A stretch of 64,000 nucleotides of DNA, taken from assembly GCF_049647105.1 (NCBI RefSeq), contig NZ_JBARWZ010000100.1, positions 1-64,000 of the forward strand, written 5' to 3'. The notes below the pieces were generated by a model, which was not told the origin of the DNA, ran no database searches, and was given only the letters and a program-made list of their open reading frames with translations. This document shows, one piece after another, positions 25,660-34,080 of the stretch (its first letter is position 1; every line of letters starts with the position of its first letter). Made by a program: the position numbers and the translations under genes. The DNA comes from Actinophytocola sp049647105 (GTDB lineage Bacteria; Actinomycetota; Actinomycetes; Mycobacteriales; Pseudonocardiaceae).

Positions 25660-27011
25660 CACAACCGGAACTCGTCATCCGCGCCGCCCGGATGATCACT
25701 CCCGCCGGTGTGCGCCCCGGCGCGGTGGGCATCGCGGGCGGCGTGATCGTCGCGGTCGAACCGGAGCTGGACGGGCCCGTGTTCGTCGACCTCACCGAGG
25801 ACGAGGTGCTGCTGCCAGGCCTGGTCGACACCCACGTGCACGTCAACGACCCCGGCCGCACCGAGTGGGAGGGCTTCGCGACCGCCACCCGCGCCGCCGC
25901 GGCGGGCGGGGTCACCACGATCGTCGACATGCCGCTCAACAGCGTGCCGCCCACGACCGACGTGGCCGCGCTGGATGTCAAGCGCGCCACCGCGTTCGGC
26001 CAGACCCATGTCGACGTCGGGTTCTGGGGCGGTGCCGTGCCGGGCAACCTGGCGGAGCTGCCCGCGTTGCACGAGGCGGGTGTGTTCGGCTTCAAGTGTT
26101 TCCTGCTCCACTCGGGCGTCGACGAGTTCGGGCACCTGTCCACGGGTGAGCTGCGCGCGGCGATGGAGGTGCTTGCCGGCATCGACGCGCTGCTGATCGT
26201 CCACGCCGAGGACCCGGACCTGATCGAGCACGCGCCGGCACCACACGGCCGCGCCTACGGCGACTTCCTCGCTTCCCGCCCGAAGGAGGCCGAGCACCGC
26301 GCGATCGCGACGCTGATCGACCTCGCGCGGCGCACCGGCGCCCGCGTGCACGTACTGCACCTGTCGTCGGCGGGCGCGCTGCCGATGATCGCCGCCGCGC
26401 GCCGCGACGGGGTGCCGATCACCGTCGAGACCTGCCCGCACTACCTCACCCTGACCGCGGAGGAGATCGCGGACGGCGCCACGCAGTTCAAGTGCTGCCC
26501 GCCGATCCGTGACGCGGCCAACCAGGACGCGCTGTGGCAGGGCCTCGCCGACCGGGTGATCGACTGCGTGGTGAGCGACCACTCGCCGTGCACCGCCGAC
26601 CTGAAGCGCTTCGACACCGGCGACTTCGGCCAGGCGTGGGGCGGCATCGCCGGGCTGCAGCTGGGACTGCCCGCGATGTGGACGGCGGCGCGGCGCCGCG
26701 GTGTGGCGCTGACCGAGGTGGTGCGGTGGATGTCGTCGGCGCCATCGGAACTGGCCGGGCTGACCGGCAAGGGCGCGATCGAGGTCGGGCGGGACGCGGA
26801 CCTGTGCGTGTTCGCCCCGGCCGAGGAGTTCACTGTGGACGCGGCGGAACTGTTCCACCGCAACGCGGTCTCGGCCTACCACGGACGAACACTGACCGGG
26901 GTCGTGCGTCGCACCTGGCTGCGTGGCCGCGAGATCACCGGCGAGACCCCACTGGGACAACTCCTGGGGGCCGACCCCCAGACCCCCGACGGAAGGCTGC
27001 TGGAGCGTTGA
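25656..27011 (+). CDS. allB: Allantoinase
   Basis: This 451-residue cyclic amidohydrolase opens allantoin to allantoate. The binuclear metal site is complete: H60 and H62 in DTHVHVND, the carboxylatable K147 in FGFKCFLLHSG, H183 in VHAED, H235 in VLHLSSAG and D308 in VSDHSPC. The length fits AllB. The GTG start overlaps the preceding stop (GTGA), and its TGA overlaps the ATG of the allantoicase gene by one base. It acts in the cytoplasm as the first step of allantoin use as a nitrogen source. Confidence 0.95.
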   Translation: MTQPELVIRAARMITPAGVRPGAVGIAGGVIVAVEPELDGPVFVDLTEDEVLLPGLVDTHVHVNDPGRTEWEGFATATRAAAAGGVTTIVDMPLNSVPPTTDVAALDVKRATAFGQTHVDVGFWGGAVPGNLAELPALHEAGVFGFKCFLLHSGVDEFGHLSTGELRAAMEVLAGIDALLIVHAEDPDLIEHAPAPHGRAYGDFLASRPKEAEHRAIATLIDLARRTGARVHVLHLSSAGALPMIAAARRDGVPITVETCPHYLTLTAEEIADGATQFKCCPPIRDAANQDALWQGLADRVIDCVVSDHSPCTADLKRFDTGDFGQAWGGIAGLQLGLPAMWTAARRRGVALTEVVRWMSSAPSELAGLTGKGAIEVGRDADLCVFAPAEEFTVDAAELFHRNAVSAYHGRTLTGVVRRTWLRGREITGETPLGQLLGADPQTPDGRLLER

Positions 27012-28099
27012 TGGACTTCATCGGACTGCCCGATCTCGCCTCGCGACGGCTGGGCGGCAGCGTGCTGTCGGCGAACGACGAGCTGTTCGCCGAGCGGGAG
27101 AACCTGATCCGCCCGCAGGAGCCGGTGTTCCAGGCGGCCACGTTCGGCCACAAGGGACAGCTCTACGACGGCTGGGAGACCCGGCGGCGCCGCGAGCCGG
27201 GCGTGGACCATGCCGTGGTCCGGCTGGGTTTGCCCGGCGTGGTCCACGGGATCGTCGTGGACACCGCGTTCTTCACCGGCAACTACCCGCCGTTCTGCTG
27301 GGTCGATGCCGCCTCCGTCGACGGCTACCCGTCACCGGCCGAGCTGGACGCGGCGGACTGGCAACCGCTCGTGCCGCGTTCTCCCTTGCTTGGCAACACG
27401 AAGAACCCGTTCGAGGTCGAGGACCCCCGGCGGTTCACACATGTGCGGCTGACCATCGACCCGGACGGCGGCGTCGCGCGGCTGCGCGTGCACGGCACAC
27501 CGGTGGCCGATCCGAGGTTCCTCGACCTGGCGTCGCTTGACCTCGCGGCACTGGAGCACGGCGCGTCGATCGACGGCTGCAGCAACATGTTCTACTCCTC
27601 GCCCGCGAACCTGATCTCGCCCGGTTTCGCGCAGGTGATGGGGGAGGGCTGGGAGACCGCGCGGCGCCGGGACGAGGACAACGACTGGGTGTCCGTCGTG
27701 CTCGCGGCCGAGGGCGCCGTGCGCATGGCCGAGCTGGACACCAGTCACTTCAAGGGAAACGCGCCGGGATGGGCCTCGCTCGCGGGCCGCGTGGGTACGG
27801 AATGGGTGGAGCTGCTGGGCAGGACCCGCCTGCAACCGGACACCCGGCACCGCTTCCGCCTCGCCGGTCCCGCCGTCACCCACGTCCGCATGGACGTCTA
27901 TCCGGACGGTGGCATGGCCCGCCTTCGCCTGCACGGCGCGCTGACGGAAGCGGGTCAGACGGACCTGGTGTGCCGGTGGCTCAACAGCCTTCCTGAGCAC
28001 CAGGCGATCGCCGCGCTGATCGAGGCCGGCCTGCCGGAGCAGGTGGCCGCCGAGCAGGTGTCGGCGCGGCCCTTCACCGAGATCCCGATGGCCCACTGA
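27011..28099 (+). CDS. alc: Allantoicase
   Basis: This 362-residue enzyme splits allantoate into ureidoglycolate and urea. Two homologous jelly-roll allantoicase repeats are visible: residues 20-165 (FGHKGQLYDGWETRRRREPGVDHAVVRLG) and about 195-315 (GEGWETARRRDEDNDWVSVVLA). A short helical tail of about 50 residues follows. It is coupled to allB by a one-base overlap. The operon has no ureidoglycolate lyase gene, so the last step to glyoxylate must be encoded elsewhere or by an unrecognised enzyme. Confidence 0.94.
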   Translation: MDFIGLPDLASRRLGGSVLSANDELFAERENLIRPQEPVFQAATFGHKGQLYDGWETRRRREPGVDHAVVRLGLPGVVHGIVVDTAFFTGNYPPFCWVDAASVDGYPSPAELDAADWQPLVPRSPLLGNTKNPFEVEDPRRFTHVRLTIDPDGGVARLRVHGTPVADPRFLDLASLDLAALEHGASIDGCSNMFYSSPANLISPGFAQVMGEGWETARRRDEDNDWVSVVLAAEGAVRMAELDTSHFKGNAPGWASLAGRVGTEWVELLGRTRLQPDTRHRFRLAGPAVTHVRMDVYPDGGMARLRLHGALTEAGQTDLVCRWLNSLPEHQAIAALIEAGLPEQVAAEQVSARPFTEIPMAH

Positions 28100-28107
28100 C
28101 GCACAGG

Positions 28108-28128
28108 ACGCGCACAGAAAATGCGCGT
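28108..28128 (+). terminator. Hairpin after the allantoin operon
   Basis: ACGCGCA and TGCGCGT form a perfect 7-bp stem around a 7-base loop, nine bases past the allantoicase stop. Confidence 0.5.
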
Positions 28129-28240
28129 TCTGCTGGCCACGTCACGCCCCGCTCGCCGATGATCACGCGTCGCGTGTCGACCGCAGCACATGGCAGGCGT
28201 CACTCTTCCCGATTCCAGACCTGGTGATGGGGCGGCCCCG

Positions 28241-28497
28241 CCTATGTCCCAGAGCGTGACAGCCGCTGGCCCCCAGCAGTCCGAGCACGGCATCGCCCGG
28301 TACGCGCTGCCCATCAGGTGACTGCGGATCACCACCACGTCCGCGGCACTGTCATCCCACATCCACACGGCGCTCACGATGTCGGGCGCCTGATCGACAC
28401 CCGGCGCCCACCGGTGGATCGTCCAGCTGCGATCGCGCATCTGCTGGATCAGGGCCTTCACAGCGGGGCTCGGGTCGGCCAGGGTCATCGCCGCCAC
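28241..28497 (-). pseudogene. 3'-truncated paralogue of the gene at 58775-59227
   Basis: From GTG 28497 the translation closely follows the intact gene at 58775-59227 for about 84 residues (PSPAV, IHRWAPG, APDIV, AVWMW and ADVVVIRSHLMGSAYRAMPC). The match continues at the DNA level but stops abruptly after WD(I/M) near 28241. Beyond that, the frame reads antisense into the allantoicase gene, which is not plausible coding. The C-terminal half is therefore missing. The upstream neighbour in the same direction is an XRE regulator. Confidence 0.7.
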
Positions 28498-28568
28498 CAG
28501 CCCGACGCGGACCGTGCCGAACTCTCCACCCCGACCGATGACAGACGCCGGAGCGCGCCCAAGCGCGT

Positions 28569-28586
28569 CCTATACGGACTGTCCGT
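28569..28586 (-). promoter_or_regulatory. Palindrome overlapping a possible -10 element
   Basis: ACGGAC and GTCCGT (28574-28579 and 28581-28586) form a perfect dyad around one base. On the minus strand they overlap TATAGG (28574-28569), about 70 bases upstream of the truncated gene. A repressor site is possible. Confidence 0.3.
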
Positions 28587-28681
28587 TCGACCCGACAATG
28601 TGGTCACCTCCCGTTGATGGGACGTGACGCTAAGTCGAAGTGCGGGTCAGGTGTCCACTGCCTGTTGACGCCGGATCAGGT

Positions 28682-29884
28682 TCACCCGCTTGGGGCAACG
28701 CCCATCCGATAGGCGAGACCACGCAGATCGCGGCCGCCAGCGTCCCGCCGCGCCCATGCAAGCAGGCCAGCCACAGCTTCACGTACGAAGACGTTGGATC
28801 GGACCTGGTGGGGTGTCAGCTCCTCCGCCTTGAGCAGTGCGCGCAATCCTTCGTCGCGGGTCCGCTTCTCCTGGACAAGTGCGCGCCCAAGATCCATCCA
28901 GTAGGCGCCCCGCCGGGACACGGGTAGGTCGCGCCAGTCGAACGTCTTGGCGATCTCGGCGACCCGGCCGCCGTAGCCCAGCTCAACACCGATGGATATC
29001 CGCCACACGCCGGTGTTCGGCTTACCGAAGTTCAGGGTGTAGTGGCCCCAGGTGCTTTGCGGGGCGTCCAGGTGGTCGGCCATCCTGTCCGCCTCGGCGA
29101 GATGTGTCTCGGCCGTCTCCTGGTCACCCTGCGCGGCGGTGGCGAGCGCGGCCGTCAGGTGTCCCATCCCGCGGCTTTCCAGCCGGGCGCCGGGCGCATC
29201 AGCGGCTGCCAGGGCCAGCTTGTACTGGCGAGGTCGAGACATGCTCGACATGAACTGTGCCCGCGCCCATGTGGCCACGCCGAGCCATTCGGCGTCGCCC
29301 AGGGTCTCGGCCGCGGCCTGGATGCGCTCAGCAGCGACGAGACCGAGATGCCGCGCACCAAGCCACGACGCCATGTTGCCGGACGCGTGGTAGACGGCGA
29401 TCAGGCCGACCAGGGCGTCGGCGCGGTGGTCGTCGTCTGCCGCGTAGGTCAGCAAGTCGTGGAGCAGGCCGGGCAGGATGGCGCCCTGCTGGTCGAAGTC
29501 CGCGCGCGGTCGCAAATCCCGGGTGAGGGTGTCCAGCTCGGCAGCTACTTGCCCCCACGGGCGAGCTGGGCGGTCGTCCGGGACTTCGCCGGGCCACCAC
29601 TCGGTCAGTGCGGCTTCCAGACCGTCCAGCGCCGCGTGGGCCGCCGTGCTGGTTGGTGAGACCGGCGAGTGTTGACGACCGTCGAGGTCGGTTGGAGAGA
29701 CCCTCAACGCGGTTGCGAGCGCCTCAAGGACAGACCGTTTGGTGACAGCGCGGTCCCCTAATTCGATCATGCTCAAGTACTGCTTTGACATCCCTGCCAG
29801 TCCGGCTACAGCGGTCACCGTCATGCCGCGCCATTCCCGGAGTTCGCGGACTCGGAGGCCGATTTGTGCGTCTTCGATGTCCAT
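28682..29884 (-). CDS. XRE-family regulator with TPR-like sensor domain
   Basis: This 400-residue protein begins with a helix-turn-helix (IGLRVRELREWRGMTVTAVAGLAGMSKQYLSMIELGDRAV, about residues 8-47). The remaining 320 residues are Ala/Leu-rich helices with TPR-like periodicity, as in Streptomyces XRE-TPR regulators. Such proteins sense peptides or partner proteins and control adjacent genes. ATG 29884 has AGGT upstream. The truncated gene 28241-28497 follows in the same direction, so that gene may once have been its target or partner. The promoter region would overlap the DNA before the PAP2 gene. Confidence 0.82.
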   Translation of the reverse strand: MDIEDAQIGLRVRELREWRGMTVTAVAGLAGMSKQYLSMIELGDRAVTKRSVLEALATALRVSPTDLDGRQHSPVSPTSTAAHAALDGLEAALTEWWPGEVPDDRPARPWGQVAAELDTLTRDLRPRADFDQQGAILPGLLHDLLTYAADDDHRADALVGLIAVYHASGNMASWLGARHLGLVAAERIQAAAETLGDAEWLGVATWARAQFMSSMSRPRQYKLALAAADAPGARLESRGMGHLTAALATAAQGDQETAETHLAEADRMADHLDAPQSTWGHYTLNFGKPNTGVWRISIGVELGYGGRVAEIAKTFDWRDLPVSRRGAYWMDLGRALVQEKRTRDEGLRALLKAEELTPHQVRSNVFVREAVAGLLAWARRDAGGRDLRGLAYRMGVAPSG

Positions 29885-30127
29885 CGCGGGACCTGCCCAT
29901 CGTCGCCGAGGTGGACCTCTCGCGGCCCCGCCCGTCGACCGGGGGGCACTACCTCGGCGAGAGGTACGCAGTCCAGGCTACGCCGCGATCCGTGCCCAAG
30001 TCAGGTCGGCATGTTCGATCTGCCGTTCTGTACAAGGCCAGGAGCCCAGCCTGGCGGCAGGTGGTCCGGGCGGCCTCGACGGGCGGTGGTTCGTCACCGA
30101 CTGAGGTTTCGGTCGGGCCGCCTGCGG

Positions 30128-30133
30128 TATACC
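30128..30133 (+). promoter_or_regulatory. -10 element for a leaderless transcript
   Basis: TATACC lies six bases before GTG 30140. No ribosome-binding site precedes either candidate start of the PAP2-kinase gene, which fits leaderless translation. Confidence 0.4.
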
Positions 30134-30139
30134 TCGCCG

Positions 30140-31630
30140 GTGCGGAACATGTTCAGGCGCCGCTACCGCCGGGTGAGTCGGTTCGACGCCGAACTCGTCC
30201 GGCGCAGCGGACACCTTCCCCCGACTCCGGCCGACCGGGGCTTCCAGCTGCTCGGCCGTGCCGCGAACCACCGCACGCTGTGGTTCGCGATCGCCGCCCT
30301 GCTGATCGGCAAGAAGGGCGCCACCCGCCGTGCCGGGCTGCGTGGCGTCGCCGCCATCGGCTTCGCGAGCCTGGCCGCGAGCGGCGTCGGCAAGCGCCTG
30401 TTCCCGCGCCGCCGCCCGGCCGCCGAACTGCTGCCGATCTACCGCCGCATGACGAAACGACCGACGTCGTCGTCCTTCCCGTCCGGGCACGCGGCGTCGG
30501 CCTTCGCGTTCGCGTCGGCCGTCGCCATGGAGCACCGCGGCGCGGCGGGCGCCGTGCTGCCGCTGGCCGCGGCCGTCGGCTACAGCCGTGTCCACACCGG
30601 TGTGCACTGGCCGACGGACGTCGTCGCGGGCGCGGCCATCGGCGTGGGTGCCGCGTACGCGACCCGTCACTGGTGGCCGCACCAGAACAGCCTGCCCGAC
30701 GGTCCGCAGCGCCGCGACACCGCGGCCGAGCTTGGCGACGGGGAAGGGCTCGTGCTCGTGGTGAACCCGGGCGCTGGCTCGAGCGGCGAGGCCGGTGAGG
30801 AGGTCCGCAAGGCGTGGCCGCGCGCGGACGTCATCGAGATCCTTCCCGACGTCGACGTGATCGCCGAGCTGACGAAGAAGGTCGAGAACGGCACCGACAA
30901 CGGCGAGGTCCGCGCGATCGGCGCGGTGGGTGGCGACGGCACGGTCGCGTGCGTGGCCGGGGTGGCCGTCGAGCACGGACTGCCGCTGGTGCTGGTCCCG
31001 GCGGGCACCCTCGACCACTTCGCCCGCGACGTCGGCATCGAGAACCTCGACGAGGCGCAGGCGGCGACCCGCGCGGGCTCGGTCGTGGTCTGCGACGCGG
31101 CCGAGGTCGAGGTGGCCAGCCGCAGCGGCGACACCGAACGGGTGGTTTACGTGAACACCGCGAGCCTCGGTGGCTACCCGGAAACCGTGCGGCTGAGGGA
31201 GAAGCTGCAGACGCGCTGGTCCAAGTGGGCGGCCGTGCTGCTCGCGACCACCCGCACCCTGCGCACCGCCAAGCCGATGAAGATCACGCTGAACGGGCAC
31301 CGGCGACTGGTGTGGATGCTGTTCGTCGGCAACGGTCCCTACGAGCCGAAGGGCTTCGGCGCGGCCCGCCGCCCTTCGCTCGCGTCGGGGCTGCTCGACG
31401 TGCGGTACCTGCGTGCCGACCTGCCGTACTCCCGCGCGCGGTTCCTGCTCGCCTCGCTCACCGGCACGCTGAGCACGTCTCACGTGTACCGGCACGCTGA
31501 GGTGCCGGAGGTGGACGTGGTGCTGCTGGACGGCAACCGCAGGATCGCGCTGGACGGCGAGGTCGGCCCACTCGGCAGCCGCTTCTCCTTCCGCGTCCGC
31601 GAAGCCGCGCTGCCGGTCTACGTCGGCTGA
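30140..31630 (+). CDS. PAP2 phosphatase fused to a diacylglycerol/sphingosine-kinase-like domain
   Basis: This protein of about 496 residues joins two lipid enzymes. The N-terminal half is a membrane PAP2 phosphatase with the three motifs KRLFPRRRP, PSGHAA and SRVHTGVHWPTD. The C-terminal half is a diacylglycerol-kinase catalytic domain with VVNPGAGSSGEAG, GGDGTVACVAGVA and VPAGTLDHFARD. Together they could interconvert phosphorylated and free lipids at the inner membrane; the lipid is unknown. GTG 30140 is preferred because of the -10 element six bases upstream; ATG 30149 is the alternative. Fusions of this kind occur in other actinobacteria. Confidence 0.88.
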   Translation: MRNMFRRRYRRVSRFDAELVRRSGHLPPTPADRGFQLLGRAANHRTLWFAIAALLIGKKGATRRAGLRGVAAIGFASLAASGVGKRLFPRRRPAAELLPIYRRMTKRPTSSSFPSGHAASAFAFASAVAMEHRGAAGAVLPLAAAVGYSRVHTGVHWPTDVVAGAAIGVGAAYATRHWWPHQNSLPDGPQRRDTAAELGDGEGLVLVVNPGAGSSGEAGEEVRKAWPRADVIEILPDVDVIAELTKKVENGTDNGEVRAIGAVGGDGTVACVAGVAVEHGLPLVLVPAGTLDHFARDVGIENLDEAQAATRAGSVVVCDAAEVEVASRSGDTERVVYVNTASLGGYPETVRLREKLQTRWSKWAAVLLATTRTLRTAKPMKITLNGHRRLVWMLFVGNGPYEPKGFGAARRPSLASGLLDVRYLRADLPYSRARFLLASLTGTLSTSHVYRHAEVPEVDVVLLDGNRRIALDGEVGPLGSRFSFRVREAALPVYVG

Positions 31631-31651
31631 GCCGCCGCCGGGGGTCAGCCG
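31624..31651. terminator. Inverted repeat joining two convergent stop codons
   Basis: CGGCTGA (31624-31630) and TCAGCCG (31645-31651) are complementary; each arm contains the stop codon of one of the two convergent genes. A GC-rich loop of 14 bases lies between. Confidence 0.4.
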
Positions 31652-32310
31652 CCGAGTGCGGCCCGCAACCGTCGCAACCGATCGTCGGGTCTCTGACGGG
31701 GGCAGCTGACGCATTTCTGCTGCCCCGGCGCCTCGTACACGAGGCAACACGACGCCCGCCGAACGGCGTGCTGCCCGCCGACCGTCACGTAACGCGGCAC
31801 AGGGAACCGTCCGTCGGCCGCCAGCGCGACCGCATGACCGGCGGAACCACCCGCCCACAGCACCCGGTTGGCCAGCGAGTCGGTCGCGATCGCCCACAGC
31901 GAGCGGGGCGCGGCGCCGGACATGGCAGCCACGGCGGACACACACGCCGCGACAACACCGGCGACGCGCTCCTCGGCCGCCGACCGTGCCACGGTGGACG
32001 AGGAACGGGCGTCGAGCACCCGCCCGTCGTGGTGCACGAACAGCGTCATCGAGGCCAGCGCCGGATCGGCCACGGCGCCGCCGCGCACGTACGACTCGGC
32101 CACCGGCCCGAGCAGCACCGAGCAGGCCGAGTACCACCAGAGCACGCCGGTCGTGGTCTCGTCGGTCAGCCGGAACCGGCTCGCCGTCGCGGACAGCGCG
32201 CCGGTGAGCCATTCGGGGTCGGTGACCGCCTCGGCGGGCACGGGCTGCAGAGCGGTGATACCGCGAGGGTAGTTGCGACCGGTTCGGAAACCTGCTCGTA
32301 ACACGAACAC
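31645..32310 (-). CDS. FhuF-like (2Fe-2S) ferric reductase family protein
   Basis: This protein of about 221 residues ends in the FhuF-type iron-sulphur motif C188-C189-x10-C200-x2-C203 (ASCCLVYEAPGQQKCVSCP). The upstream part is the usual weakly conserved FhuF core. FhuF proteins reduce ferric siderophores in the cytoplasm to release iron. No siderophore genes are nearby. The GTG 32310 start is uncertain; the first residues may be over-called, and the fourth codon is a rare TTA. It is divergent from amt across a short region carrying a GlnR-like box. Confidence 0.82.
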   Translation of the reverse strand: MFVLRAGFRTGRNYPRGITALQPVPAEAVTDPEWLTGALSATASRFRLTDETTTGVLWWYSACSVLLGPVAESYVRGGAVADPALASMTLFVHHDGRVLDARSSSTVARSAAEERVAGVVAACVSAVAAMSGAAPRSLWAIATDSLANRVLWAGGSAGHAVALAADGRFPVPRYVTVGGQHAVRRASCCLVYEAPGQQKCVSCPRQRPDDRLRRLRAALGG

Positions 32311-32318
32311 TCGGACAG

Positions 32319-32356
32319 TTCACCGGTGTGAAACACAGCACGCGATCCTGCGAAAC
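32319..32356 (+). promoter_or_regulatory. GlnR-type operator upstream of amt
   Basis: TTCAC-N6-GAAAC-N6-CGCGA-N6-GAAAC spans 32319-32356, following the actinobacterial GlnR layout gTnAc-N6-GaAAc-N6 repeated once. Both GAAAC half-sites are perfect and 22 bases apart; the second gTnAc site is weak. It lies 57 bases before the amt start, as expected for nitrogen-limitation control of amt-glnB-glnD. Confidence 0.65.
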
Positions 32357-32412
32357 CTGGTTTTTAAATGCTCCTCGCAAGTCGGATGGCCGCGAAGGCA
32401 GAGGAGGAAAGC

Positions 32413-33738
<1,326 letters not shown>

Positions 33739-33741
33739 ACC

Positions 33742-34080
33742 ATGAAGCTGGTGACGGCGATCATCAAGCCGTTCACGCTCGATGACGTCAAGGCCGCACT
33801 GGAACAGGTCGGTGTGCTGGGCATGACCGTCAGCGAGGTGCAGGGCTACGGCCGGCAGAAGGGCCACACCGAGGTCTACCGGGGTGCCGAGTACTCGGTC
33901 GACTTCGTGCCGAAGGTGCGGGTCGAGGTCCTCGTCGACGACACGCTGGGCGACAAGGTGGTGGAGGCCGTGGTCGAAGCCGCACGGACCGGCAAGATCG
34001 GCGACGGCAAGGTCTGGGTCACGCCGGTGGACACCGTGGTCAGGGTGCGCACCGGAGAGCGCGGCACAGACGCGCTCTGA
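33742..34080 (+). CDS. glnB: Nitrogen regulatory protein PII
   Basis: This 112-residue trimeric signal protein integrates 2-oxoglutarate, ATP/ADP and covalent modification. The T-loop is EVYRGAEYSVDF, with Tyr51 as the modification site (adenylylation by GlnD in actinobacteria). The C-terminal loop KIGDGKVWVTPVDTVVRVRTGERG is standard. It lies between amt and glnD, overlapping the latter by one base. The gene is called glnK in some genomes because of its link to amt. Confidence 0.95.
   Translation: MKLVTAIIKPFTLDDVKAALEQVGVLGMTVSEVQGYGRQKGHTEVYRGAEYSVDFVPKVRVEVLVDDTLGDKVVEAVVEAARTGKIGDGKVWVTPVDTVVRVRTGERGTDAL

Noticed and set aside
27955..28240. C-terminal continuation of the truncated IHRWAPG gene
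   Set aside because: The sequence stops resembling the intact paralogue and runs antisense into the allantoicase gene.
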